Positions 35,936 to 47,897 of a stretch of DNA of 64,000 bases are shown in pieces (position 1 is the first letter of the stretch; each line of letters opens with the position of its first letter). Below the pieces are notes generated by a model. The model saw only the letters and a program-made list of their open reading frames with translations. It ran no database searches and had not been told where the DNA came from. The DNA is from Epinephelus fuscoguttatus. Its lineage: Eukaryota; Chordata; Actinopteri; Perciformes; Serranidae. Made by a program: the position numbers and the translations under genes. Location of the stretch: positions 41,025,822 through 41,089,821 of the forward strand of contig NC_064753.1 in NCBI RefSeq assembly GCF_011397635.1, in the 5' to 3' direction.

Positions 35936-36590
35936 ATGCGTGGGAAAAGAAACACTAAAGGCCAAAGAAAAGAAGAAAAAATGCTGAGACCTCAAGATAA
36001 AAGTGCCTCGGCGGTGAAAGCTAGCAACACCAAAGCAGATCTAGCTAGCACCCGTAGTGAAGCCGCTGAAGGTCACAGGAGCCCTGGAATGAGCACTGAC
36101 CCTGAAGATGTAATTAAGGCGATAAAGGAGCTAAAAACTGATCTCAAGGAGGACAATGAACGCCTTACACAAGAAATTAATAACTTGGGACAAGAAATCA
36201 ATGGCAAACTCGACAACCTTGCCACAGAGATGCAGAGTCTGACTGACCGAGTTGGAGAAGGGGAAACCCGTGTGGAACAGGTAGAGGGATGGGCAGCGGA
36301 GGCGACCAAGGCGCTCTGCACCTGCCTGGAGCAGCAAAGAGTCCTGCAGCAGAAACTAACGGACCTTGAGTCGCTGTCCAGAAGAAACAATATACGTATC
36401 TTTGGAGTGGCAGTGGGAGAAGAAGGAAATTCGGTACCACAGTTTGTTGAGAAACTCTCATCATTCCCTGGCGAACAAACCCCAACCCAAAGCCCCTCCG
36501 AGGCCTATTATTATAAACTTCCAGGAGTTCACAACCAAGGAGACAGTGCTGAGAGAAGCTTGGAGAAAGGGTAAGATCCAGCTGTATTAA
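35936..36590 (+). pseudogene. L1-type LINE ORF1 remnant, broken
   Basis: A 212-codon open frame (35936-36574) encodes a Lys-rich start, a Glu/Leu coiled coil (about residues 60-150) and LESLSRRNNIRIFGVAVGEE, the opening of the L1 ORF1 RNA-binding domain. After about residue 180 the domain continues in another frame (RPIIINFQEF and TVLREAWRKGKIQLY at about 36500-36590), so a frameshift or deletion breaks it. No ORF2 follows. It runs antisense to pacsin3. Confidence 0.8.
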
Positions 36591-37545
36591 CTTACTGCTT
36601 CTTAGCACTTTTGTCTTATTTATGTCTCATTAAAACAGTCATACACACAATCTCGTCCAACTTCTGTACGTGCACATGTTGCTTTGGTGTTTTCATGCAC
36701 AAAATGCAGCGAAACACCTTCTTATCAACTGGTATTGCTAACAATGGCTAGCCTGGCTGGGACTGGTATTGCAAAAAAAAAAATCTTGGTTTTCTGACTT
36801 GTAGTAGTGGAATGTGGTCAACTCAGGTGTGACACCATTCCTAGGTCTGACCTCTGACTTCTGATGTAAATGGAACGCAGCAAGAAAGCAAAAATATTTC
36901 CCACATTTCTAATTATTCCTTTCACTAAATTGAAGTTAATTTAGAAATATGAAGGTCACAAAAGAACCACATGACATTTTGATGTCACAGTACAACTCGA
37001 TTGAAATTAGTCCAATCAAACAATATTAAAGACAACAGCATGTGATAATGTTTGTGGCTTGGAAAAGATGTCATTTAAAGGACAACAGGTGACTGACTCT
37101 TAGTCACTCAGACATGAACTTCTCTCACAGCACAAAACTCCCCAAGGTGTCACTGCTTTTGCCTCTGATTTTCAGACCAGAAGAAGAACACTGCAGCTGT
37201 TCTGTTTCTTAAACTTTACACCCAAATGTGTGTCAAAGTAAATATGAGAAGAGAAATACAATAGGTAGTGCATTATTTTATATCTTTAACAATGATTTTC
37301 ACAATGTTCAAACATTTTGTGTCAAGTGGCAAGTCATGTGAAAAGCTAGAAAATCCTCTTACTTCATGGGCTGATCTGATAGGTATCTGGTCAGGCTCAA
37401 TCACATTTCAAAGTATAAACTAAAGAGATATCATCTGTGAGGCAAAGATACCATCGACTTACTCAGCAAATCAAAATACTGAAAAGATTACAAGTAGCTG
37501 TAGAAAGTAGCAGGCTTAAACAGCTGTGTGGGTGTCACCGTAAAC

Positions 37546-38188
37546 CAGTGATGAAATGTGGAGTACTTTTACTCAAGTACTGTACTTAAGTGAAAATTCA
37601 AAGGTACTTGTACTTATGGTGCTTGGGTGTTTCCATTTTCTGCTACTTTATACTTCTACTCCACTAAATGTCATGGGCCAGTATTGTACTTTTTACTCCA
37701 CTACATTTAATTAACAGCTTTAGCTACCAGTTACTTTCAGATTTATGATTAAGATTTTATATTAAAAAAGCACAAAATGTGAGAAAAGTCCAAAAACAGA
37801 AAATAAATTTGTGTATCATAAGTTTGTTTCTTCTTCTTCTTCTTTTCCCTCCCTTTTATGATCTCAAGAGGTAGTGCTTTTCCATTGACACTTTCGGCCT
37901 TGCGGAATCAATGTTGACTTGAGTTTCCATTACCAATTTAAAAATGTACATGATGGACCGTATTTCTGGAGTCGGATTAAGGTGTACCCGACCGCCTTCA
38001 AGCAGGTTGTGATGATGTTAAATAGGCATCATTATTCAGGAAACTTTCGGTGTCAACATTCAGCGACGACTGAGAAAAATATCTAAATATTTAAACTCTA
38101 AAATACAGTGCAGTAGAAGTATAACATAGGATCAAATCAAAATACTCATATGAAGTGAGTAAATGTACTTAGTTACTTTCCAGCACTG
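37546..38188. mobile_element. hAT-like MITE, CAGTG...CACTG ends
   Basis: Begins CAGTGATGAAATGTGGAGTA and ends TTTCCAGCACTG, with ACTTTTACTCAAGTACTGTA typical of a family also at 47226-47723, 48668-49934 and 58754-59984. The TIR starting CAG suggests hAT. Confidence 0.55.
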
Positions 38189-38303
38189 GTGTTAGGAGCA
38201 TAGTTAGCATGATTACAAACAGCAACAGCACACAAACCACATGTTGCACAGGCTCAAAACAACGCAGGCAGGCAGGCAGGCCCAGAGTGACAGCAGAACT
38301 TAC

Positions 38304-38369
38304 CTTATCAGAGACGAAAACAGAGACGGACAGATGTCCAAACAGGAGACAGTCTTTGTCTCCACGGGC
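38304..38369 (-). other. Candidate 66-nt internal exon in the pacsin3 5' intron
   Basis: On the minus strand a long pyrimidine-rich tract ends in tctctcag, followed by 66 nt with no stop in the frame encoding ARGDKDCLLFGHLSVSVFVS, then a near-perfect donor (GATAAG then GTAAGT). The length is a multiple of three. I do not recognise the peptide as part of PACSIN3, so it could be an alternative 5' UTR exon, an exon of a non-coding RNA, or chance. The splice signals are better than those of several genuine exons here. Confidence 0.35.
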
Positions 38370-41300
38370 CTGAGAGACAAAGAAGGGATAGATGGAGAGA
38401 GGAAGGTCTGTCGGGAGCAGATGCAACAGCAAAGGGAAAACACACAGAGAAGTTTGTTAGACAGCAGAACAGCATGCAGTTAGATCCCAGCAGTGTTTCG
38501 ATGGGGCTGGACGAGCTGCCCGTTATATGGCTCGGTGTTGGATGGAAGGTGGCACATTCTGGGTGTCGTGGTGAAATGCCACACATGGCATGACGAATGA
38601 CGAATAATGAAACAGCCAGAGGACCAGCGGCCCCCTATAAGAGGAGGTCAGAGCAGTTAGCTCACACCTCTAAAATTACCTGCCTGGGCAATGAGTTGGG
38701 AAGGGAGTGTCAGGCTTTAAAAGAGACCACACCAGTGATTTTTCCATGAGCTGATTAAATACAAATCACTTTAAAGTACTTTTGATCGCATAAAGTGAAA
38801 CATCCTATCATTTAGATTTAAACTACAATAATAAAAGGCCTTTTTTTAGACATTCAAGTTATATTTAAAGGATTCAAAATTCCACTGGAAGCTAAACTTT
38901 GGCATTTTTTGATCCTGGACCCTAATTTCCCATGTTTTGTGTCTGAGTTACTCATGTAGACAACAATTTTTGAAACTGGTCCTGCAAACAAGCTGCAATT
39001 TAATCCCAACGGGCAATTGTGCACCGTCAGTGTGTGTCAATTAGAAGTGCTTGTTTTTGCCACTGACAGACTCAGAAATAAAAGATTTTCTTTACCCTTC
39101 ACTGAGCCAGTCTGTTTTGTGTCCAAGTCTTCCTAAAGGAAAAGTCTTCTTCTGAAATCTTGCGGACTTTTCCAAACTGTCAAAATCAGCTAAATATTCA
39201 ACCATGACACTAAATTTTTTTCTGATAACACTAAGCCAAGTCCAGACCAAAGATCTGCGACAAAACAAAACCGTTTTAGAACGTTGCAGAGAAAAGTTGC
39301 AACTGAGTGAACTGGCCAGTCTGAGCTCGACTCAAGCCGGCTGACGGTGTCACCTACAACTCAGTCGGTCAAATCACCGGCGGCTGGTTTTAGAACGTAA
39401 GGCATGTCACCTGTTTATACACCCAATCAGCTTGTAGTGAAGTTCGATGGTCAAGTCCAAATGACGACAGACGGTGTGTTAGCTTGCTGCGGCAGGTGCT
39501 CCGTACCTACTGAGCACTCTGAGCACTGTTGTCGTCCTCACAGTGTGGCGGTGTCGGATGGTGGGTAGCTGCTGCTCGCTGTATGTGCTTATGCTCCCCC
39601 ACGCACACACATTCTCATTGACTAACTCATTGGTGCTGCTTACTTATATTATTGTGGCGTATTTATTATGAATACAGTCCATCTGATGTTCTTGTTGCTG
39701 TTTCATCACTACTACAAATGCAACTGTGGCCAGTATCTCACTATCACTATCCTCATTCATATTTTAAGAAGCTACAAATTATATTCAGCCACAGAAAAAG
39801 CCTGAAAAGCTGTAAATCAGAACGGAAGTACAGAGAGTTGTTGCATAGAGATGATACACCATCTCATCTAGTTGCACTGGTGTCAACCAGCAGATTTTTA
39901 TAAGGTTGCAGAACAGCGCATTGCATGTAGTTGCATGTCACCTCGCCTCGTTGTGAAATCAAAAGCAAACTCTTCCCAGCATTCCTTTCTCCAGCTCTCA
40001 ATAACGTTTCCACTGTTGTTTTTCCTGCAACAAGTCATCTCTTGTGAGATTTCAGAATGATACTTCTCTTTAGCAAGACTTGGTCACAATGAAAAAACAG
40101 ACCAGTAAGAGGGAAGAGGTTCTCGGCAGGGTCTTTTCTGTAATGTTTGAGACGCTTCTAACAATCTGAGCCTGTCAATAGCAAAAGCAAGGACCTTTAT
40201 GGACGTAAATTGACAGTGCACAGTTACCTGTAGAGATTACGCTGCAGCCTTTTTTTCGATGTGGCCACAGCAGTCTCTCTCAATACTGGACCAATTTCAA
40301 AAAAGACACAAAAACGTGGGAAAACAGAGTCCAGGTTGAAAAATACTGACGTTTCCCTTTAACTTAAAACCCAGGTGAGAGCTGAACAGTGCCTCAACCT
40401 CCTGGTAAACCAAGACTGCTCATCTGAGTCTGACCCATTGTGATGATTGGATAACTGCTCAAATTTGACACCAGTTTCACTTTTGAATGTTTCACGCACC
40501 AGTGCCAAGAGCCGAGAGCCCAACCCTTTTCACTTTGAACACAAACAATAAATTCAATTGGTTAGTAATGAACATCAAATAATGCCAAACCACATACAAG
40601 CTGCTTCATGACACGAGGTTAGATATTAGAGAAACAGTGAGAGCGTGGCACGAAGACAGGCCTGTTCAAAGAAAACCAAAAGCAGAGCAACATCCTTCAT
40701 GTTAATGCCTCGTTCACAGCAGTAATGCAGTTTTGTGAATGATGGTGATTCATTATATTGCTGCATCAACCTGCTGAAAATCAGGAATCATGTTTCATAA
40801 CGTAATTCTGATAACTTTAATTTTTTTGTCTTCTTGAGTATCACATTATTGAAGGTATCTGTATTGTTGTAAAACATGCAGCGACATTTGAACTTTAAGT
40901 TTTGAATCAGATCTTTTAAGCAATTAGGCTAATTCAACATTTCACACTCCCACTCATGTGATGATCTCATTCTTGTAACGTCTGACAGCCCGAGACTCTG
41001 ACAACAAACCATGTGACAGTTCCCTGGAAGAGGCGAGGACAGAAGGCAAACCGAAAGCAGATCACAAACAGAGAGGCGGAGTACAGCAGACTGAAAGAAA
41101 AAAGGACAACTCAGCCTTGTTCCCACACACACAGCTGTTCTCCCAGCTCATTTTTAACCAGGACCACATCACTGAGGCCATGTTGGGCCGGAACACGCCT
41201 CCACACCAGCTTCCCTAGCTCTGCAAAAAGCGCTGCAGCTTGAAAACCTTGGGATGCTGGCTGGGGCTGGCTTGGCACAATCTGTTGCACGTTGCAAAGA

Positions 41301-42539
41301 TTAACCCAGAACCTGCTTCGCCTGCTGTTCACATTTGACTCCATTGTGAGTGCATGAAGCCTCGCTGTTTAAAATGCAACACAAAAGGATTCACATTCTC
41401 TGACTAAATACAGCTTTAACAAAAAGATCCTGACTGCAGGTTTATTAAAAATAGAGCCGGAACAATTGGTTGATTAACAAATTAAATCTGCAACTACTTC
41501 GTTAAATCTTTTAAATTGTTTTTCACGCAAAAATGCCAAATGATGGTTACAGCTTCTTAAATGTGAGGATTTGGTGCTTTTCCTTTACATTATAGTATGC
41601 TGAATATCTTTGAGACAGTTGATCTGACAAAAGCAAAAGCCAGTTTTATTGACACTCTTCAGTTTTTGACGTCTGGTGTCACTTTCTCAAGGTTAAATTA
41701 AAGTTAAAAGCATGAGCAGATACCTTAGCCAACCAGTGGACAGCTGTCAGACTGGGTGGGAGTTCACATTCTGCGTTGACATATTTCATGTTTGCATGAA
41801 ATTCCACTTGCTTGGCAGGATCTGAAACCTGAAGCTGGGGGAAAGTTTCAGCCTGCCTGCCCCGCCCCTCCATGGACTCTACTATAATACTGCTGCTTGC
41901 GAAGGACTCCCAAAACTCCCCCGTGTGATTTCTACCAGCCAACAGACCACAAGCCACACATATGTGTTTTTATATCTAATATAAATTGATTAACATGGCC
42001 ATGTGTGATAGAGAAAGGTTACTCGAAGTGTCACACCCACAAATAATTATCCCCCAACTCATTCCCACGCATTTTAATAACCTTGGCATTAATTGCGTTT
42101 ATTTGCAATGATGCAAAAAACCAAATAGCTTGACTGTAAGCTCAACGGTACCCTGCGACAAACCGACAATTTCAGTGACTATATTCAGCCAAATAACAAC
42201 GATATGCAGGGGCTGTGCCTCAGCCAGTTTGTTTTGTAGTTTTTCTGCCCTCAACTTAACAAAAAATACTTTAAAAACTGTACATTCTGTATACTTTTTT
42301 TATTCCTTCTGTGCTCAAAATTTGAATATTGATGTTTTTATTATTTATGTATTTGGATAACAGAAAGTTAATGGCAGTCTACTCTGCACAGACTTGAGCA
42401 GCGACCTATGGTAAGCTAGCAGCCACACCTTTAAAGCTAACATCATAATCAGAGACCATTAATTAACTTAGATTGCTCATTTTAAAGTCATTTCCTGTAT
42501 CTGTGTCACGTCGGTGTCGCATTTTGATACTAGTATGAC

Positions 42540-42740
42540 TTTAACATATCAGATAAATAGATGGGTTAGCACCGTCACCTCACAGTAAGAGGGTTGCTGG
42601 CTCGGATCCAGGGTAGGGGTTCGAATTTGCATGTTCTCCTCGAGTGGGTTTTCTCCGAGTACTCCGGCTTCCTCCCACAGTCCAAAGACATGCAGGTTAA
42701 CTGGTGACTCTAAATCCAAATGAATGAATGAATAAATACA
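42540..42740 (+). repeat. tRNA-derived SINE fragment (V-type body)
   Basis: Head TGGGTTAGCACCGTCACCTC then GTTCGAATTTGC and body CTTCCTCCCACAGTCCAAAG. The same family occurs inverted at 42960-43255 and 54030-54370. Confidence 0.6.
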
Positions 42741-42911
42741 AATCATTGAGGGCTACCTTTGAAGCCATTGTTATACCATTACATATATATACGTATCGGC
42801 CAACATGCTTTTTCTTATTTTGCACAATGATTGAATGAATACATGCATACATTGGAAAGTATTGTATTTTATGTCTCCATCTGCTGCTGGGCCATCACGA
42901 GCATGCATGCT

Positions 42912-42943
42912 TATTCATTCATTCATTCATTCATTCATTCATT
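42912..42943. repeat. (ATTC)8 microsatellite
   Basis: Perfect tetranucleotide run between two SINE copies in opposite orientation. Confidence 0.95.
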
Positions 42944-42959
42944 TTCCGTAACCATTTAT

Positions 42960-43255
42960 AGTGTCCCGGATGTGCTGGAGTCTATCCCAGCTGACACTGG
43001 GCGAGAGGCAGGGTACACCCTGGACAGGTCACCAGACTATCACAGGGCTGACACATATCACAATGGCCAATTTAGAGTCACCAATTAACCTGCATGTCTT
43101 TGGACTGTGGGAGGAAGCTGGAGTACCTGGAGAAAACCCACGCTGACATGGGCAGAACATGCAAACTCCAGGTCTGCACCCCAGGTTCGAACCAGGAACA
43201 CTCTTGCTATGAGGCAACAATGCCAACCATTGAACCACCATGCCGCCACACCCAT
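42960..43255 (-). repeat. tRNA-derived SINE
   Basis: On the minus strand: TGGCGGCATGGTGGTTCAAT head, box B GGTTCGAACCTGG, body CTTTGGACTGTGGGAGG (plus-strand reading), and end GATAGACTCCAGCACATCC. Confidence 0.7.
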
Positions 43256-43580
43256 GCATAATATGATGTTAACTCCACTACAGAAGAGACTTGATGATCA
43301 CTAAAATCAGATAGGGAAAAAAGCGAATTTATCGATATTGGTATCAGTTATCACCAAATATGCTGTTATACATCGGCACATCAGTGTAGAAATACTCTGT
43401 TACAAGTAAAAGTCCTACATTAAAATGTTTACTTTGTATCAGCATCAAAATATACTTAAAGTACCAAAAGTAAAAGTACTTATTTTGCAGAATACATTAT
43501 TTCACAATAATGTATATTTTATTATTGGAATAAAACTATTGATGCATTAATGTGTACATCACTTTAATGCTGAAGCTAGT

Positions 43581-44035
43581 AAGGAGATCATTTAAAACAC
43601 ATGATATACTTTTATCTGCTGAGTAGTGTTTGGGTTTCCCCAGGGGATCAATAAAGTATTGATCTAAAACATTAAGCTACATCATTAGTCAGTAATGGTG
43701 TAGAAATATTAAGTTAGTTAGAGGACGTTTTAAATACTCAAGTAAAGTAGGCTACAAGTATTTCAAAACTGTACTTAAGTACAGTACTTGAAACTGGTAA
43801 GGAGATCATTTAAATCACATTACATACTTTTATCTGCCGAGTAGTGTTTGTTTTTCCCTTTGGGGATCAATACAGTTTTTATCTAAAACATTAAGCTACA
43901 TCATTAGTCAGTAATGGTGTAGAAATATAAAGTAAGTTAAAGTATACAGTAAGTTGGCGGGAAATTTAAATACTCAAGTAAAGTGGACAATAAGTACCTA
44001 AAAACTGTACTCAAGTACAGTACTTTTAAGTAAAA
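43581..44035. repeat. Tandem duplication, period 218 bp, in a MITE
   Basis: AAGGAGATCATTTAAA recurs at 43581 and 43799. Each unit carries ATTAAGCTACATCATTAGTC and ends in the ACTTAAGTACAGTACTT motif of the hAT-like family. The duplication ends about 230 bp downstream of the inferred pacsin3 start site. Confidence 0.75.
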
Positions 44036-44264
44036 ATACTCAGTTACTTTGCACCACTCGAAGTACTTTTAGCCACAAGCTAACGCTAGCTTAGTTACCA
44101 ACTGTCAGAATATGACAGTTATTGATCCTCGGTGTTTAAAACACGGTACAGTGGGTAAAGTACCGACGTTACGTCCACAGTAATATATAAATATAGACGT
44201 TAAACAGGATTATATGACCAAAGGGTGTCAACATGTGCTGCTGCACACAGGTGAGGTCTCCTAC

Positions 44265-44408
44265 CTGTTGTTTGGCTCCCACCTCCGAGCAGCAGCCACT
44301 CTCCTCCCCGCCCTGACCGCCTCTCCTGACGAGTGTCCTCGTTAAAACACGGCGGTTAGTCCTCTTGAAGCCTCCAGCACCGACTGCGACATGTTGCAAG
44401 TTTACTCC
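44265..44408 (-). other. pacsin3: Probable non-coding first exon of pacsin3
   Basis: On the minus strand a CpG-containing segment ends in a good donor (CAACAG then GTAGGAG, exon boundary 44265). A TATAAAT box sits at 44436-44442, which puts the start site near 44405-44410. The next same-strand acceptor with a known exon is pacsin3 coding exon 1 at 23053, so this exon most likely splices to it over about 21 kb. The link to pacsin3 is inferred, because no other minus-strand gene lies between. Confidence 0.55.
44342..44392 (-). other. Upstream ORF in the putative pacsin3 first exon
   Basis: The first ATG downstream of the inferred start site opens a 16-codon ORF (MSQSVLEASRGLTAVF) ending in TAA, wholly inside the non-coding exon. 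If the exon is real, this uORF could reduce translation of the main frame. Confidence 0.4.
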
Positions 44409-44435
44409 GCAGTCACACGTCGGTCCCTCTCAGCC

Positions 44436-44442
44436 ATTTATA
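44436..44442 (-). promoter_or_regulatory. TATA box of the minus-strand promoter near 44.4 kb
   Basis: TATAAAT on the minus strand lies in locally CpG-bearing sequence about 30 bp upstream of the inferred start of the exon that ends at 44265. Confidence 0.5.
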
Positions 44443-44819
44443 CCGTGAGAAGCTGCGACACATTCACCTCCAGATACCCGTCGCCTCAGTGTTTCTGCTC
44501 GGTGTAATAAAGTAAAGTTCCTCGGTGAAGTATGGAGATAAAAAAGTGTTTGTGCTCCGGAGCGGACTGAGGAGCAGCTCCGGCTGGTAGATAATTGAGT
44601 GTCTTCCCCCCTCCGATGCCTACTGGCGTCTCCGTGTAATCAGATGCTGCTCACCACAATATCCATTCATCCTATTACACTGTTTAACCCTTCACTGTCT
44701 GTGCACGGCTTTATGGTGCCTTGCATGACCGTCGGAAAAACCGGAACTGTAAACAAAGAACAACAAAAAAGTAGAGCATTACTGTATCTGACAGAGTAAA
44801 TGAATACATAAATAAAAAT

Positions 44820-46390
44820 TCAAATAATTTTTTAGAGAAAAAAATAAATGTAATGGACCTTTATCTCTAAGCATAGAATAGTTAAAAATACTTTCATTAG
44901 TTGATATTTAATCCTACATTTATTTTCCAAGTCAATTTATGTTACGCTTGTAAAATGACTTGGCTTGTTAATTGTAAAATAAATAAATAAATATTTCCCT
45001 CTACCTTCAAACCAAAAATAGTACAGTTTGCATTATTATTAAGAGTAGATATATAAAATATGTTTTAAAAATAATCCTCCAAAGTCTAGCTAAAATTAGT
45101 GAATATTTACATGTGCAAAATAAAACATAAATTGACCTGTAAAAAAATATATCTATAGAAAATCCCTTTATCTTTAAACATAGCATACTTTAAATTATTA
45201 ATGGTAGATGTTAAAAAAGAATTGTTTGTTTTCAGTGCATTATGTCGTGTGTCTGTAAATGAATTTTTAAATTGTAAAAAATAAACTTCACAATGTTCCT
45301 TTACCTCTAAACCAAAAATAGTATAGTTTGCATTATCATCAATGTACAGTTAAAATTATTATTAGTCAATATTTAGATGTGCAAAATAAATTTGCCTGTA
45401 ATTTGAAAAACCTTTTACTTCTAAACATAGCATACTTTAAATTATTATTAATGGTAGATGATTAAAAATTGTTTATTGTCAGTGCAATATGCTGTATGCC
45501 TGTAAATTAGTTTGTAAATTGTACAAATTAAACTTAAAAATTAAAATTAGTTTAAAAAAAATAAACCTCCAAGAAAATAGTGTAGTTCAAATTATTATTA
45601 TTAAAAGTAGATATATAATAATTTAAAAATAATAATAATAATAATAATACTCCAAAGTATAGCTAAAATTATTACTTGTCAGTATTTAGATGTGCAAACT
45701 AAAAATAAAAAAATTAAAATAAAAAATCCTTATAATCTACTTTTACCTCTAAACACAGCCTACTTTAAATCATGATTAATGGTAGATGATTAAAAATATA
45801 TTTTCGATGCATCATGTCAGTTGTAAAAATTAAGCTTTACAACGTTCCCATTTCTCCAAACCAAAAATAATATGGTTAATGCTATTATTAAAAGTGGGTA
45901 TTTAAAAAAATATTTTAATTTTTAAGCCAATCTTCTGAATGCTTGTTAGATAAATGGGCTTCTTAGAAAAAGTAACAAATATATAATCTTCCTGCCCTAT
46001 TACCTTCAAACATATCATTAAAGCTGTTATTAACAGTGATTATTTAAATACATACTTATTATTCAAGCCTATTCATATCATGTTTGCAAGATAAATTGGC
46101 TTGTAAATAAAGGAATTAACTATATAAACCTCCAAATAAAATTATATTTTACATTTTTATTATCAGTGGATATTTAAATCTGATTTTATTTACAAGACAA
46201 TTCATTTTACACAACCAACACTGCTTCCAGTAGGCCACACATACTGCCACTCAGCCTGTCTTATCTTATGCTTGCAAGATGAATAGGCTTGTACACTGAA
46301 AAAAGACCTCCCTTTACATTCAAACTAAATGTAAGTAAAATAATTGTTTAAAAATATTTCTTAAAAATAATTTTATTTCCTTTTATTATT
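44820..46390. repeat. AT-rich degenerate tandem array (about 1.6 kb)
   Basis: Diverged units repeat the words TTACCTCTAAACCAAAAATA, CATAGCATACTTTAAATTAT, GGTAGATGATTAAAAA and GCTTGTAAATTGTAAAA. Cognate points near 44935, 45230, 45480, 45920, 46065 and 46250 suggest a unit of roughly 145 bp with losses. It fills the gap between the pacsin3 promoter and the ero1a 3' end. Confidence 0.7.
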
Positions 46391-46681
46391 TTCAGTCAGA
46401 AAACACATTTACATTAAGCCAGTATATTTCTGAACATTAGTCAGTTATCTACAGCACACAGCAAAGTCACAAAGAATTGCAACACACATCACCGGTACAC
46501 CTGTCTTAATTTTTGATTTCATGTAGGTCTACATGTTTTCAAGTTTAATATTATTTGTGATTTAAATACAAAATCTTGAACACATTTCAACCAGCAAACT
46601 AAACATGGGAGTTCTCCAGGGGTACCTGAAGGCACCATTAACCCGGACCCACCGCCGATGGAACTGGGTTAATGTTTTCTG

Positions 46682-46682
<1 letters not shown>

Positions 46683-46752
<70 letters not shown>
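46683..46752. repeat. (CT)19(CA)16 compound microsatellite
   Basis: Perfect CT run passing straight into a CA run. Confidence 0.95.
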
Positions 46753-46755
<3 letters not shown>

Positions 46756-47225
46756 TAATAGGTCACAGGTTTATGAAAATGTATGATTTTAATGAAATGC
46801 ATCAGTCTGGAAATTAAATTAAAATATATCATTCTCACACCCGTACAGTTCTTTATCTAACACACGGCATATTCCTCTTGTTTACATTAAATTAAGACTT
46901 TCCAAAGCAATTAGATTTTGTATTCATAGATAAAAAATTGCTTTACAAACAGCGCCACCCTCAGGACGCCAGCATAATCACAAAAACACTGCAACTGAAG
47001 TATAATATTGGTGAAAGCACATTTTCAAATCATCTCTTCAGTCTCTCATAATAGCTGGAATTATTACAGTTTCACTCAACAAAAAACTTTAAGCCACATT
47101 AATACAAAACAAAATATCAAATATAGCCAGTGGTGTAACGTGTCAAAATTACAAATTTATTTTTAATTCAAGAAAAAGGACTTAATTCTTCATAGAAAAA
47201 TAATCTCAGTCTCCTCTCAGCAGTG

Positions 47226-47723
47226 CAGTGGTGGAAAGTAACTAAACATACTTAAGTACAGTTTTGAGTTACTTGTACTTTACTTGAGTATTTACATTTT
47301 TGGTTGCTTTATATTTCTACTCCATTACATGTTGGAAGCAAATATTGTGCTTTTTCTCCATAATAAAACAAATATAAATCACCTAATAAATTATGATATA
47401 TTATTATAGGTTTAGCTACCCAGCAGCATATAAAACAATCAAAATTATTCCAACATTTACCAGCTGCAACATTAAAGTGGTGAACTCATGAATGCATCAA
47501 TAACTATAATCTAGTGATATATATATTTTATTATGAAATGGGCCATTCTGCATAATGAGTACTTTTGTTACTATACTATATTTACTATATTTTCATGTTA
47601 TCATTATTGTACTTTTCCTTAACTATGATTGTGAATGCAGAACTTTTACTTGGCAGGTATTTCTACATTATGGTGTCACTACAATTACTCAAGTAATAGA
47701 CCAGGATACTTCTTCCACCACTG
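47226..47723. mobile_element. hAT-like MITE, CAGTGGTGG...CCACCACTG ends
   Basis: About 500 bp with matching 9-bp ends and the TACTTAAGTACAG / ACTTTACTTGAGTATTT body. No clean 8-bp target duplication. It overlaps the inferred ero1a 3' UTR. Confidence 0.7.
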
Positions 47724-47836
47724 ACACTCAGCTAAGAGCTAAGGAGCTGAAGCTGATCTCTATTTATGTTAAACTCTGACGGTAGTTTAAACAGTATTTC
47801 AGCAGGATTCAGGCAGAAGAGTGGCTCCCCACGCCT
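47527..47836 (-). other. ero1a: Probable ero1a 3' UTR
   Basis: After the stop codon the first clear AATAAA on the minus strand is at 47527-47532, inside the hAT-like MITE at 47226-47723. If used, most of the 3' UTR and the poly(A) signal come from the transposon. Confidence 0.35.
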
Positions 47837-47897
47837 TCACAGCTCCTCCGCTAACAGCGATCTGAAGTTCTTCAGCTCTCTGATGCTTGTGGAAATC
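47837..47897 (-). CDS. ero1a: ero1a coding exon 15 (C-terminus and stop)
   Basis: 61 nt, encoding [19 protein letters not shown] followed by TGA at 47837-47839. It matches human ISTSVKELENFRNLL. No KDEL-type tail, as usual for ERO1. Confidence 0.93.

Larger units (their letters stand above)
23054..44264. other. 21-kb interval upstream of pacsin3 coding exon 1 (probable first intron)
   Basis: No conserved coding exon was recognised on either strand. It contains SINEs (24104-24304, 42540-42740, 42960-43255), an L1 ORF1 remnant (35936-36590), MITEs (30268-30897, 37546-38188), tandem duplications (26031-26430, 43581-44035), microsatellites and the candidate exon at 38304-38369. The rest looks like unique or decayed sequence. 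Confidence 0.6.

Noticed and set aside
41679..41957. Minus-strand open frame with a possible acceptor and donor (about 41725-41830).
   Set aside because: Splice signals are mediocre, the peptide is unknown and no neighbouring exon continues the frame.
44841..46390. AT-rich array as a possible centromeric or replication-origin sequence.
   Set aside because: Too short and degenerate, and lying between genes; no evidence beyond base composition.
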